Shown: positions 17,454 through 29,304 of the stretch, in pieces
Numbering within the stretch: the stretch's first letter is position 1
Layout: the number at the start of each line of letters is the position of its first letter
Assembly: GCA_946902985.2 (NCBI GenBank)
Contig: OX336389.2
Location: forward strand, 339,858,444 to 339,922,443
Direction: 5' to 3'
DNA: 64,000 nt
Source of the DNA: Meconema thalassinum
Taxonomy: Eukaryota; Arthropoda; Insecta; Orthoptera; Tettigoniidae
Notes under the pieces: model-generated
Database searches by the model: none
What the model saw: the letters and a program-made list of their open reading frames with translations, nothing else
What the model was told of the DNA's origin: nothing
Made by a program: the position numbers and the translations under genes

Positions 17454-19643
17454 GATTGATTCCAATCCCTGAAGTCTATGGCAAGGTTTTCTTCTTTAAA
17501 TGATAAATTATTTAAATTCCCCTTAGCAGGTAACAGTATGCAGTGTAGTAGCATAGGTGGTAGAATAACAAATTAGATCACTAGTCGCACATGCTGCAGT
17601 CTGGAGTAGATCCTGCTATCTCTTGTTGTTGCAATTCATATACTAAATCTTTATGCAGAGTCTATATTATTGCACTCAATTGGAAGTAAGGATCCCCCCC
17701 CAATAATTGAATTTTGTTGAAAATGTTCTTTTAGACTTGTCGACTAATTACCATGAGTTATCTATGAATAAATATACCTTTGACATTTACTGGTTGATGT
17801 TCAATCCAACCTACCATACAGATTCACCGTTAACACTTCTATGTTAGTATTGTAAAAGGAAATATCAGCAGAATTTTGCACAAAAGATGCCTATGTACAC
17901 ATTTTTTAAGATGTAAATTTTGTGAAAGTTTGTGTAAATCTTCAAAAATAGTGATATTCTAGTTATGTGAAAACTCCTATTAAAACTGGGATCTAATCCA
18001 AGATGTATGTAAGATATGAGACTGCTATAAATTCACAATGGATTAACAATTCATGATGGTTTTGGTAAAACCAAAATAAGAAGGTCCTACCTATATATAT
18101 AATGTGCAAGAAAAGAGCAGTCTTAATGTGCTGTTAGTGTATGTCTCTTTACTTGTAACACTTATATGAAAATGTGTCATAAAAATGCCATTCTGTTTGG
18201 TGTTAGGATGAGTAAATATGATTAGAATTTGTCTTTAATTATTCGTATGGGGTTTAGTTTTATTTAACAGTACGTGTGTATATTTTAAGACATTCTGAGT
18301 AGCGTGGCAAAAATATGAAAACTTACATTCGATGTGCAATGTTGTTTTGTGCTATGATGTATACTCCCAGTGTCGAATATCTGTGGGTGAGGCTGGTCTC
18401 TGTACTGATACATTCAAATCTCAGGTAAAAGTTGTATTTCCAAACTTTCTCCATTAAAATTTAATTTGGTTAAAGATTTTCCTATTTGTATGCTACTATT
18501 GCTAATCCGTAATTATGTATAGCGTGGCAAGTTAGACCTGGCCTGTCATGGCGGAGTCTCGTCTAGGAGGGGAAGTAGTGGGATCACTAGACGCAAATGC
18601 GATTTCCCCTCTTTGGTGCAACAACTGTTTGGGGCTGCTCGCTGCTCGTCGTGGTTACATTATGCAAGCATAAAGTATCGAATAGGAGCATTCTCAGTGA
18701 CATAGCATTGGTATTGGTGGTAATGACCTGAGAGCGCGCCGCGCCCACTTCACACACTCCTGACAGGAAGCTTGTTGTCGTGCTTGTCAAAGTACAGAGC
18801 CACTCAGTCTTGCTTCGCATGCCTCGACAGCATCTGTACCCTGCCAAGGTGTTGGGAATAATGACTACTTGGCAACATCTAACTAGCGCGTGATGAAGTA
18901 TGTGCTCACTGGTTGACAAAGAATCCAGGCGGGGGGGGGGGATGACGTAATGCAACTGGACGCACATGCGCATCGGAAGGTTCAGATCTAACTTGTTCCG
19001 TTATACATTTATTTATGGTCTTGCCTAGTATGCCTCAATATAATGAAAAATATAGGATGTCTTGGATTCCCAACATCATTGGAATCAATAAAGTTTATGG
19101 AATCAATAAAGTTTATGCTTATGCATCGAGAATTCAAATCGTCCATCCATCATTCAAATTTATCTGATCCGCATACTCGGATTTATTCATAATTAATTTA
19201 AATCTTCTTGGAATTCATCTGTCATCTTAATCACAAATCATCCTAATCGGTTAATTGTTTAATCACTGATCATAATTAATCTAATCATCATGTTAATTGT
19301 TTAATCATTTTTCTCATAAAGTATGACTAATTAGTCATTATTTCAAATATTTAACCCCCAATAATTGTTTATATTCACCTTAATTATACTTGTACAAAAT
19401 TATTTATAATCACCCTATCAAAATTTATTTACACATATTTTAATCATTTATCATAATTATCTGGCGTTTCAAAAGTGTTGAAAATCCTTAACAAATTGTC
19501 GTATTAGCTATTACTCATTCAGCTGTTCACTATATTTCATAAAGTTATCAGGTCAGATCAGTTGTTCCACTATCATTCAGAGTGATATTTAACCATTAAT
19601 TATCAAAGGATCTTGGATTATTTTAAATATCCAGAAAAACATC
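17454..19643. other. Long AT-rich spacer, no confident gene
   Basis: A more GC-rich island at about 18530-18980 holds a 128-codon open frame on the minus strand (18973-18587) with no recognisable domain and a poly-G tract near 18930. I do not call it a gene. The stretch from 19010 to 19640 is very AT-rich with repeated AATC/TAATCAT words. Confidence 0.4.
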
Positions 19644-19645
19644 TA

Positions 19646-21065
19646 CTGTCGACCAAAGTATTATGTGCACTCGAGTTTGATGGTTGTTTGTGAAGTAACC
19701 AATAGACCTACATAAAATCCGATAACATCATCATTTTCGTCGTTCTATTTTGCGTTAGTTCATGTAGAGCTCAGCAACTCGAACTGAAACCCCGGAAAAA
19801 ATGTGAACTAAAAGTACTTCCCCCCTGCCCGCTCTGACCAACTCAAGCAAGACCAATATCTGTACAGAGGGGTGTAGTCCATCGCTGGCCGGGAGCCAAT
19901 AGATGTGTTGACAAGCGATGACAGTCCACTCTCTCGCTCAAGCTTGCCCTCCTCTCTGTCACACTGGCTGACAGAGCTAGCGCCGTCGCCAGGGTTTCAC
20001 TTCAAGTTGCTGAGCTCTAGGTTTGGATTTTTTAATTTATATTTTAATATTATTTATCGCAGTTGGAACACAAAAAGTTCACGTTTTTAAGCGTGTTTCA
20101 ACCATGCGTCATATTTAAGAATTATTATCTCAATAACCAGTCATCAGATCGAATCCAAATTTTAACACAATATACATTGGAATGTTGTATAACTGGTTTA
20201 TTAATTTCAAAATTGTGTGTCTCCAAGAAACAAAGTTGTTATCATTTTTGTAAGGTAACTTTTTCTCGGCTCGGGGTCGTTGGAAAATGTAGTTCTTGGT
20301 TGCGTTGTAATCGTTATACATCAAAAAGTTATGCTGTATGATTGTGAAATACGTAAATTAATTAACTTATTTTATATCGGTTTGTAATTGTACGAGGATA
20401 TAACACATGGTTCACCAGCTAGCCGCGCCGGGAACAGCTGTACAGCGTTGCCGAAAAGGTGCCCACACGCACCATGGCGCGTCTCGCTCGGCGGTGATGG
20501 GCTCCATCTCAGCAACGCTGTACAGCTTTTGCTGGAGCGGCTAGCTGTTGAACCATGTGTTATTTCCTCGTACAAATACAAACCGATATAAAATAAGTGA
20601 ATTAATTTACGTATTTCACAGTCATACAGCATAACTTTTTGATGTATAACGATTACAACGCAACCAAGAACTACATTTTCCAACTACCCCGAGCTGAGAA
20701 AAAGTTACGTTACAACAATGATAACAACTTTGTTTCTTGGACACACACAATTTTGAAATTAATGAACCAGTTATACAACATTCCAATGTATATTGTGTTA
20801 AAATTTTGATTCGATCTGATGACGGGCTTTTGAGATAATAATTCATAAATGTGACGCATGGTAGAAACACGCTTAAATACGTGCACTTTTTGTGTTCCAA
20901 CTGCGATAAAAAAATATTAAAATATAAATTTAAAAATCCAAACCTACATGAACTAACGTGAAATAGAACGACTAAAATGTTGATGATATTGGATTTTATG
21001 TAGGTCTATTGGTTACTTAACAAACAACCTTCAAACTAGAGTACACACAATACTTTGGTCGACAG
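19646..21065. mobile_element. Foldback element: near-complete palindrome
   Basis: The left arm (from CTGTCGACCAAAGTATT at 19646) and the right arm (ending AATACTTTGGTCGACAG at 21065) are inverted copies of each other almost to the centre near 20480. Mirrored translations such as TQYTLECCITG, ISKLCVSKKQSCYH and WLRCNRYTSKSYAV appear on opposite strands of the two arms, showing about 10% divergence; these are not genes. TA flanks both ends (19644-19645, 21066-21067). The left arm contains the MITE at 19767-20017. Without it the unit is about 1.17 kb. Confidence 0.85.
19767..20017. mobile_element. 251-bp MITE inside palindrome left arm
   Basis: Terminal inverted repeats are GAGCTCAGCAACTCGAACTG and, from the other end, GAGCTCAGCAACTTGAAGTG, flanked by TA (19765-19766 and 20018-20019). 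The right palindrome arm has the empty site (minus-strand GTTCATGTAGGTTTGG), proving this is an insertion after the palindrome formed. A Tc1/mariner-type non-autonomous element is likely. Confidence 0.88.
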
Positions 21066-21098
21066 TAGGATTAATTTTGAGGTGTTGTCATACTCTAT

Positions 21099-24000
21099 CA
21101 GGGGCGCACCCAGGGGGGGGCTTTGGGGGCTTAAGCCCCCTCCAAAGACCTGGGAACACTTTAAAAATATTGATGATATCTTTCAAGAAAATTGATTGCA
21201 TAACGGGCTCCAGAATGTTTAGTGTTGGAACGTTGGAACATTTTGCGATTTTCTACTGATTTAAAATAGAATTATGTTAGGCCTATATTTATGCAACACT
21301 TGAGTGATATATATTTCCGGCCGTTGTCGTAACTATGCTCGGAGCAAGATGCGCGTGGGACTGCGGTGAAAATTTCTCTCCCCAAGGTATTGTGCTGTGC
21401 TCTGTGTCAGGCGTCAAGTCAGTAGTGGTGTTTGTAAAAGTTGATTCGTTGATTGTTGTTGTGTTTGTATTTTCTATTGGCTATTTGTGTTCGTAGTGTG
21501 TCCAATTAGACTAGTAGTAATGGGAGACAAAAGAAAGTCAAACATGCAAAACTACTTTAAACCGTTAAAAATCAATAAATATGATGTGGTTAGTATTAGT
21601 GAATGTGGCAATCCTTCAACGAGTAAGGAACTGTTAACAAGGACTGCAAGCATAGAAAAACAGCCAAGTTGTTCGTCAGAGAAGGGCTCAGAGGCAAATG
21701 TGAGCAGGCCTAAGGCCGTTGTAAGTAAACATAACATGGAATTGAACATTGGTTTATTTAAAAACAAAGTGTTGACGGACAATGAAAAGTTCAAAGTTTT
21801 GAATGACAAATTAATGGGTTCCTCAGAGCAACTTTAACTTTCCTTTTAGATCGCATGGGAACCAACAACGAAAATTTTCGTTTTCATGGCTAAAGAAATA
21901 TACCTGGCTTTCGTATTCTGGAATTGAAGATTCTGCATACTGTGTCCATTGTATGCTTTTTTTTTTTCAAAAAAAGAAATAGGTAAGAGTAACACTCAAC
22001 ATACTGGACAACCTTTTAAAGAAGGTTTTAGTAACTGGAAAAAAGCCCTAGAGAAGTTTGAAAAACATGCAAACTCACAGTATCATAAAGACTCATGTGT
22101 AAGCGAAGCTAACTTTAAAAGAGTTGTGGACTGCCGAATGAAACCGATTGACAAATCTCTTGATAAAGGGAAAAGACGTCCAAGCCCAAAATAATGTGAA
22201 AAGAATAATTCCAATAACAGAAACTATTATTTTGTGTGGCAGCCAAAATATCGCCCTTAGGAACCATAGAGATTATGGTCAGTTTCAAATCTACAACAAA
22301 CCATTTGAAAATGAGGGGAACTTAAGAGCTTTGCTCAGAGCTAGAATTTAAGCAGGTGACAACAATTTGAAAGATCACTTTGGGTCATGTGGCAAAAATG
22401 CAACCTATATAAGTTGGAATTTTCAAAATCATGTCGTCGATGCTTGTAACCAAATAATAACTGAAAAAATAGCAAGTAAAGTAAAAGAAGCTTAGTTTTT
22501 AGTGTTCTCGCAGATGAAACATCTGATATTTCAACTGTTGAACAGTTTTCTTTGTGTTTACGTTTTGTAACGCCAAATACTTTAAATAGTTATGAAATAT
22601 GTGTGCAATTTTTGAAGTTCATGCCTCGAACCTCTACAACGGGTAGAGTATTGGCTAAAACATTGATTACAGGTCTTGAAGACAGTAATATCGACATAAA
22701 TAACCTCCGTGGCTAGGGGTACAATGGGTGGCTGCCATGAGTGCAAAGTTTAAAGGGGCTCAAGCGTGCATCCAAGAAGCTCACCCCACAGCAATTTACG
22801 TGCATTGCGCTTCTCATAGCCTTAACCTGGCATTGTCAACAGCGTCTGAGGTTGTATCAATCAGGAACTGCTTTGGAATAGTGGAGAAGTTGTGGGATTT
22901 ATTTAACACTCCTAAAAGACAAGCAGTTTTAAAACAGTGCATTGAATCTGAGGTAAATCTTGAAACCAACAAGAAAAAAATCCTGCAGCTTTGTCCAACG
23001 AGATGGGTACAAAGGCACGATGCTATTTTTGTTTTAAAAAAACTGCTGCAACCTATTGAAGTAGCGTTTGAGGAGATTAAAAACTGGAATGATAGGGAAT
23101 CTTCTTCAGGAGCTCTAATACTACTAAACTCCTTAAGTTAAGGTGAATTTATAATTTCTCTCATGGCATCATAAAAACTGCTTGGTTACACAGTAAACCT
23201 AATCAAAAGCTTCAGGAAACTGATTTAGATTTATCCTCTGCAATTACACACGCTGAAACCGTGATTGAAAGCTTAAAATCTCTAAGAAAAAATGCAGATC
23301 AAGAATTTCACTCGTTGTTTGAAGAAGCTACCAAAATTGCTAATAACTGCGGTTCAATAATTTCGATGCCACGAACAGTTGGAAGACAGAACAGAAGCAA
23401 AATACCAGCAGAAACTCCAGAATTATACTATAAAAGATCTGTTTTCATCCCTTGGATTGACTCTTTCATTATTACATTGGAATCTCGATTCATCAAGCAT
23501 AAAGACTTAAAGAGTTTTGAGTGCTTACTGCCATCAGGCAATGCATCACATACACATAAAGAAACCTTCCAAGAAAAAATGCAACCTGATTTCTTACAGC
23601 TGTGTAATTTTTATAAGAATGACATAATTGAAAGTGGAGGAAACAACAAAGGCCTGCTTATGGCTGAGTTTGAACTGTGGTACAAGAGCTTGAAGACCCA
23701 CGCTAATATCCCTAAAACGCAATCGATGTGTTGAATCTATGTGACAAGGACTTGTTTCCTAATATCCACACATTGTTGAGAATTTTATGTACCATCCCTG
23801 TGACTACAAGCACTGCTGAGAGGTCATTTTCTACACTACGTCGGCTGAAAACATATCTTAGGAATACCATGGTTGCAGACAGGCTGACTGGACTAGCAGC
23901 ACTGAATATTGACCCGGAAATTGAAGTCACCAGTACAGAGGTAGTTTCCGTTTTGAAAAAATCTGCTAGGCGGCTGGATTTTGTTCTGTGAAATTTGAGT

Positions 24001-24794
24001 TTCCACTTTATTCAAACAACGTTAATGTTAATTCATTAATACATGATTTGTATTCAACTATTTGTTTAAACTTGCATTCAGCCTGTGTAATTAAGTTCAA
24101 CTTGAAATTCTAGAAATGTTTAAGATTTTTTATTATAATGTTAGTTATTAAGGAAAATTAAAATAACATATATTTTCACGTACAGTACATAAAATATTTG
24201 TTACAATCCATAACACTATGGTATACAATTTCATCTCGTAATTTTTAAAATGTAATTTTTAGTTCCAATTAAATTTACATATTCAAAATCAAAATGTTAT
24301 TATTAATTTCCTAAAACCTATACTAGTTCTTGGTATACAGTAAACAACTCAAAACTTAGTAAATGATTGCAGATAATTGATGTTACACATCAATCTGACG
24401 ATCCTGGTAGCTGGATATATAGTTATGATAATAGTGAGCAGAGCAATCGAATCGTTATCACTCTGATCGTGATCAAAAGTTAATTCTAGATAAAAATCAT
24501 GCAGTTCCTTTTTATTACTTGTATAACCTTAGATCAATGGAACTGTAACTAAAATTTGTATAAAACCAATGCACATTTTGTTTAAATAATCTCCAGTCCA
24601 ATAGCATCTTTTGTATTGGTCTTAACAGAGCATTCTACAGTATGTTTGACCTTATAGAATACATCTTTTTATGCATATGATCTTAAATATCATATTTACA
24701 TACAAGACTATTAATGGACAATTTCTCTTTCCATAGCTGAAATCATGTTATTGAGGAAAGCCCCCTCCAAACCAAAAGTCTGGGTGCGCCCCTG
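21099..24794 (+). mobile_element. Full-length hAT-superfamily transposon
   Basis: The 3696-bp element has 15-bp perfect terminal inverted repeats, CAGGGGCGCACCCAG, and an 8-bp target duplication TACTCTAT at 21091-21098 and 24795-24802. Both are hAT hallmarks. It encodes a broken transposase on the plus strand and inserted about 30 bp from the foldback element. Confidence 0.95.
21487..23991 (+). pseudogene. hAT transposase (TTF finger, DUF4371, dimerisation), degenerate
   Basis: Pieces in order: N-terminus from ATG 21520 (MGDKRKSNMQNYFKPLKI, to 21837); a TTF-type zinc-finger region across 21838-22194 (FSFSWLKKYTWLSY, YCVHC, FEKHANSQYHKD); the DUF4371 start (NHRDYGQFQIYNKPFENEGN, then LRALLRARI) to 22351; the catalytic Asp region near 22505-22530 (LADETSDIS); YNGWAAMSAKFKGAQACI and VHCASHSLNLALS at 22728-23141; and the C-terminal dimerisation block (TSTAERSFSTLRRLKTYLRN) at 23728-23991. 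Frameshifts and stops occur near 21838, 22195, 22352, 22493, 22716, 23139 and 23732. It resembles ZMYM1/ZNF862-type hAT proteins and is not functional. Confidence 0.88.
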
Positions 24795-24913
24795 TACTCT
24801 ATAATACTGATTAGAAAGTATTGCCAGACTTCATTATACTCGTATATCTTGATGGTTTGTGCCTATACTACACTCAATTGCCATATAAAGATCATTGCCA
24901 TAACTTCTTCACA

Positions 24914-26192
24914 TCATCATCTTGCACAGTTTCCAGCCACTGGCCGGGTCTGTTTGGAACACAAGCCTCTCCCAACGTCGTCTGTCTTCCCACCATCTCT
25001 CAGCCTCCACCCTTGGCCAGTCTTCTCTCTTCTTTGCAGGTTCGTATCCTGGCGCAGTCAGCTGGCATTTGAGGGTGCACAAATGTGAGGGAGCCGTGTC
25101 AGTAGATTTACTGGCACGTTAAAGATCCCCTTCGGGGCAAAATTCCGGCACCCCAGCGTCTCTAAAAGCTACAGTAGTTAAAAGGGACGTAAAACCAATA
25201 ACATTATTATTATTTCCTCTCTTCTTCACGCTTCCTTCCACCCCCTTCAGCTACCTGTCTCTCGGTCTCTTTCCTTCCCACTTCGTCTAGTGTATCCTCC
25301 TGGGTATCCTCTTCTCCTCCATTCGTTTTACATGTCCATACCATCTAAGTCTAGATTTCTCTATACCATCCTGTAATGGTTCCTCCTTCATAAATTCTCT
25401 GGTCCTTTCATTTCTTATTCTGTCCATCTTTGTAGCTCCAATACTGCTTCCCAAGAACCTCATCTCACTGGCCTGTATTTTGCTCTTCTCCCTTCCTTTC
25501 ATAACCCAGGTCTCCGAGGCATACGTCAGGATAGGGACGTAGTACGTCCGATATATGATCTTTTTGCTGTTCTGAGGGACATCCTTGCTCCATAACATGC
25601 TTATCACACTCCTCCGGAATGCTTCTGCCTGTCTGCCCCGCTCATTTATTTCTCTATCGTTTCTTCCATTATCTTGTATTAGGCTTCCCAGATACTTGAA
25701 ACTCTCCACTTTCTCTTCAGCTGTTCCCCCCACCAATTGTTATTCCCGTTGTGGTTCTTTCCTTCTTTCTTGTTGTGATCACCATCTCACTCTTATTTAT
25801 GCTAAATTTCATCCCATATCCTTTTATTATTCCTTTCCACACGTCCAACTGTTCCTGTACCTCTTCCTCCTTGTTTCCCCAAATCATCAAATCTGCAAAC
25901 ACCATTGCTTTAATCTTTCCTTCTCCAATTACTTGTGCCACTTGGGTCAATATGTCATCCATCACCACAATGAAAAGTAACGGTGACAGTGCACTTCCTT
26001 GTTCCAGGCCATTTCTCTGTTCCAACCAATCCGATCTCTCTCCTCCCACTTCCACACAGCTCACGCTTCCCTTGTACATCTCCTTTATCCTCCTTATAGT
26101 CCATTTTTCTACTCCTCTATCCTCCAGGCACTTCCATACTTTGTTTCTGCATACACTGTCATATGCTTTCTCAATGTTCCATACTCATAGTG
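24914..26192 (-). mobile_element. 5'-truncated LINE, family L2 copy 1
   Basis: A non-LTR element whose 3' end, with a GATGATGATG tail, is at the left. It is flanked by a 10-bp duplication CTTCTTCACA (24904-24913 and 26193-26202). RT remains at 26079-25717 include MYKGSVSCVEVGGERSDWLE, GSALSPLLF and VFADLMIWG, where the catalytic FADD has lost one Asp. The C-terminal part (25736-25287) reads YVPILTYASETWVMKGRE and RLRWYGHVKRMEEKRIPRR. The clade is unassigned, and L2 here is only my label for this window. Confidence 0.9.
25035..25216 (+). mobile_element. SINE family A, 5'-truncated, inside LINE
   Basis: Begins within box B (GCAGGTTCGTATCCTGGCGC), keeps the full body and the TTAAAAGGGACGTAAAACCA end with an ATT tail. 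It is flanked by CTCTCTTCTT (25025-25034 and 25217-25226). The LINE copy at 30.6 kb has the empty site, confirming insertion. Confidence 0.9.
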
Positions 26193-26999
26193 CTTCTTCA
26201 CATTGGATATTATCCACTTATGACCACTTGAATTAACACTTCATAAACCACTTCTTTAATTATCGCAATTAAACATTATCAATTTACCATAAATTCACCA
26301 TAAACTATTCAGCGCACAGCATGAATCAAGAATAAGACTGGGTTTGCACTAACCTTCAGTCAAGAACATTTATATATATCAAAGTGGTAACCTCACAAAC
26401 AGTAGCAATCTTTACACAAACGCATGGCAAAATACCTGATGGCAACATATTTAATAATCATTATCAAACCGTAAAATTGGCTTCAGGCCTTAATAAAGTC
26501 GACCCATCAGAACTATGGTCACTATAACTGCGTTGGCAACCTCTTAAACAACGTGTAAATCACTGAATTAATTATTTATCAAATCCAAGCATTAATTCAT
26601 TTGAAAGGTAGTATATCTCTGTAAAATCATTGAAATCTGTGTTAACAAACACCATCTGTGGTTCGACTATTTATATATTGATTATTGCTGTTTCATTTCT
26701 GCCTGTGATATATTTTTGAGATAGTCGTACTCATGTTAGAAGAATTAACTACTTTAACTCCTTGGTTAAGGCAAAATTTAATCATTAGAAAAAAATTAAA
26801 CTGACTGTTCTCCAAGATGGAACATCACTACAAAAACTATTGGATCTATCATACAAGAATCACGTGGTGTGACTCCGATTACATTTATTTTTACCATGTT
26901 TAATGAATGAAGATCAACCAATACTTGACCTGTTAATTATTGTTTAATTCTCTTACAATCCATATAGCATTCAGATGATAAATGATTTTTCTAGTACCG

Positions 27000-27144
27000 G
27001 TTAGACGATTAGACGCCACACAATTGCTCTAAGCAAGAGGCCCGGTATCGATGGCTCAGATGATATTTCCCTAGAACAGGTTTGATGGTTAGACGCCACA
27101 CAATTGCTCTAGGCAAGAGGCCCTGTTTCAATGGCTAAGGTGAT
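27000..27144. repeat. Two-unit tandem duplication (~78 bp spacing)
   Basis: Both units share GTTAGACG/GATGGTTAGACGCCACACAATTGCTCT with the following AAGAGGCCC and ATGGCT words. Divergence is about 10%. No function recognised. Confidence 0.6.
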
Positions 27145-27775
27145 TGAATGCAAAGGACTGGAATCGACAATAACTATAATGTTAAATAGTAGTGACTCTT
27201 TTCGCTAAAGTGACTTAAATTCAAAATTCAAATGATCCAATCAAACTGAAAAGTCCCTGATCTCCTCCACACACATCCACTAGAATGTGGAAAAAAAAAA
27301 AAAAAAAAACAAATACCAGATTGCAGGCGTCGAGTCTCACAAATCCTCGATCAAAAAAAACCACTGTACTGTATCAACCAAAACATTCTACAATTCGACG
27401 TAAAAGATGATCAAAAACTAAGCTCAATAAAATCGGTGAATGGCAAAGATCTGTGAAATGCCCCCTTAATCTCAAATGACATCCATCATGTATCAGCGAA
27501 TTCATATAGATGATTCTCCAAAAATATATATATCAACGATGCTTTAAAAATATTTATAAAGATATACCAGTGTGCTCATGACCATGCAAATTCATATCAA
27601 AGTATTCAAGTAAACACTCACGTTACCTATATTATATTCCAGATGACCTGAATATTCATTCTAAAGATGGACGATAATCCTGATATTCGTGATTAATTTC
27701 TCGCAAGATCGGCGATTTCTTCATCCTGTACCCTGGATCAGCATTCATCTCACCCCAATGTGGATCTCGGGATCG

Positions 27776-27820
27776 TCACTCGCCTGGGTAGAACTCGAAC
27801 CCGTCACTCTGCTCCGCCAT
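27776..27820 (-). other. Speculative first coding exon fragment
   Basis: On the minus strand an ATG in a favourable context (AGACAGGATGG) opens MAEQSDGFEFYPGE before a stop. The surroundings are locally GC-richer than the flanks, and a GT-containing splice donor (GAGTGACG) lies near the end, so it could be the start of a spliced gene. No downstream exon was identified, and the protein start is not recognised. Confidence 0.15.
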
Positions 27821-28193
27821 CCTGTCTCTTCTGTGCTTAGCACGCCATATTAATGCATAAAGTGTTAATTTCCGGTGATAGCACGCCACTGTTCCACAAA
27901 ATGTCACTCGGCATTCACAAATAATGTTCCCAAGAATAAACGTTGAGTTGCGTGGATATGGAAATTTTATATCTCATGTTCAGAGTTTATTGCACACCCT
28001 GTAGTTTGAATACCAGGTGATATGCATATTCGCAAATGTTCATTAATAATGTCGAATGACTCTCACTTCGTCACCGAAGGAAATACATGAAAGTCATTTC
28101 CAATGATCTGGTCGAATGTTCCTTTAAGAATTTGGAAATCCATGGTAGCCTAAGTCCCACTGTACTGATTCTATCAGCCGTGCCTTCAAATGT

Positions 28194-28522
28194 GAAAAAT
28201 GAAAATCCACCGCCTGCTTCCAGTCTCCGACCGGGTCAGGAATGGAATGAATGAAGCCCCCATCTAGCGGCGAGGATATGAACTGTGCCGGCTGCCGAGG
28301 CCTTACGCACTCCTCTGGGGCAATGATTAAATGAATGACAAATGAAATGATAGTGGAGAGTGTTGCTGGAATGAAATTGTGACAGGGAAAACCGGAGTAC
28401 CCGGAGAAAAACCTGTCTGCCTCCGTTTTGTCCAGCACAGATCTCACATGGAGTGACCGGGATTTGAACCACGGATCCAGCGGTGAGAGGCCGGCGTGCT
28501 GCCGCCTAAGCCACAGAGGCTT
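28194..28522 (-). mobile_element. SINE family B (tRNA-headed)
   Basis: Minus-strand start GCCTCTGTGGCTTAGGCGGC (box A-like), box B-like GTGGTTCAAATCCCGG, then the GTTTTTCTCCGGGTACTCCG body and a tail ending in TTTTCATTTTTCAC. An 18-bp duplication AGCCGTGCCTTCAAATGT flanks it (28176-28193 and 28523-28540). The copy at 56388 is the same family. Confidence 0.93.
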
Positions 28523-28955
28523 AGCCGTGCCTTCAAATGTACTGTTCATAATGTGTGAAAGTTTTGTCTGCTTATAGGCACACATATTTGAATCAATCAT
28601 AAAGTTTGAAATGAGAGAAGTGGTCAAACCAGCAAATAGCATAATGGCAATGGTGGTTTGCAATAGAATAAAACTCCTAGCTTTTCATAAATGTCGGCTA
28701 CATTAACTGCACTGTATTCCTGGCTGACAGCATGACTGTAACATGATGCTGTAATAGGTTGCACTAGACATTCAATACGCGTTAACATGTCTCACACTAG
28801 CCTACTAATATCCCTGTTATTTGTACGGCGTAAAATTGTTCCATTCGAACTAGCATAAGATCCAAGTTCATTTCTGTGGTGTATGCTGAAATAACTCGCT
28901 ATTCTTCATCATGTGAGAGTGCACTTCCATAACCAACCCATGCTTAACTGTACCG

Positions 28956-29181
28956 TCTGGCTGCGTAGCTCAGGGGTAACGTTCTCGCTTGCTGAGCCCA
29001 AGGCTGCAGGTTCGAAACCTGGCGCAGTCAGCTGGCATTTGAGGGTGCGCAAATGCGAGGGAGCCGTGTCAGTACATTTACTGGCACGTTAAAGATCCCC
29101 TTCGGGGAAAAATTCCGGCACCCCGGCGTCTCTAAAAGCCAAGGTAGTTAAAAGGGACGTAAAACCAATAACATTATTATA
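28956..29181 (+). mobile_element. SINE family A, full length
   Basis: A 226-bp copy with tRNA-like head (GGCTGCGTAGCTCAGGGGTA, box B GGTTCGAAACC), body and ATT-rich tail. It is flanked by a perfect 12-bp duplication TTAACTGTACCG (28944-28955 and 29182-29193). It is the best-preserved family A copy here. Confidence 0.95.
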
Positions 29182-29304
29182 TTAACTGTACCGAACTGTA
29201 CGCTGTTATCTGGGACCTCGCCTTGTCGTCCCCGAACTAACTTGTCCTCACGTTTACCTACTGGCACAATGTCGTGTTCCGACCGCACTTAACAGTATAT
29301 TGTA

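Larger units (their letters stand above)
26203..28175. other. AT-rich spacer with minor repeats
   Basis: No confident gene. It contains a two-unit tandem duplication (27000-27144), an A21 tract near 27290-27310 and a possible small first exon on the minus strand (27776-27820). Confidence 0.4.

Noticed and set aside
18587..18973. 128-codon minus-strand frame in a GC-richer island
   Set aside because: No recognisable domain, contains a poly-G tract, and lacks splice or repeat context. Kept only as a note in the spacer.
20063..20900. Two 92-codon frames giving nearly the same protein on opposite strands
   Set aside because: They are mirror images produced by the palindrome. No domain, and the arms diverge without codon-position bias that I can see.
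27280..27330. A21 tract as a retrogene poly(A) tail
   Set aside because: No upstream coding sequence or flanking duplication was found.
28124..28663. 179-codon minus-strand frame
   Set aside because: Most of it is translated SINE B, whose tRNA-like head and target duplication are clear.
28956..29030. Functional tRNA gene
   Set aside because: The tRNA-like head has boxes A and B but continues into a SINE body with target duplication. The same applies at 8045, 32386, 48094 and 56388.
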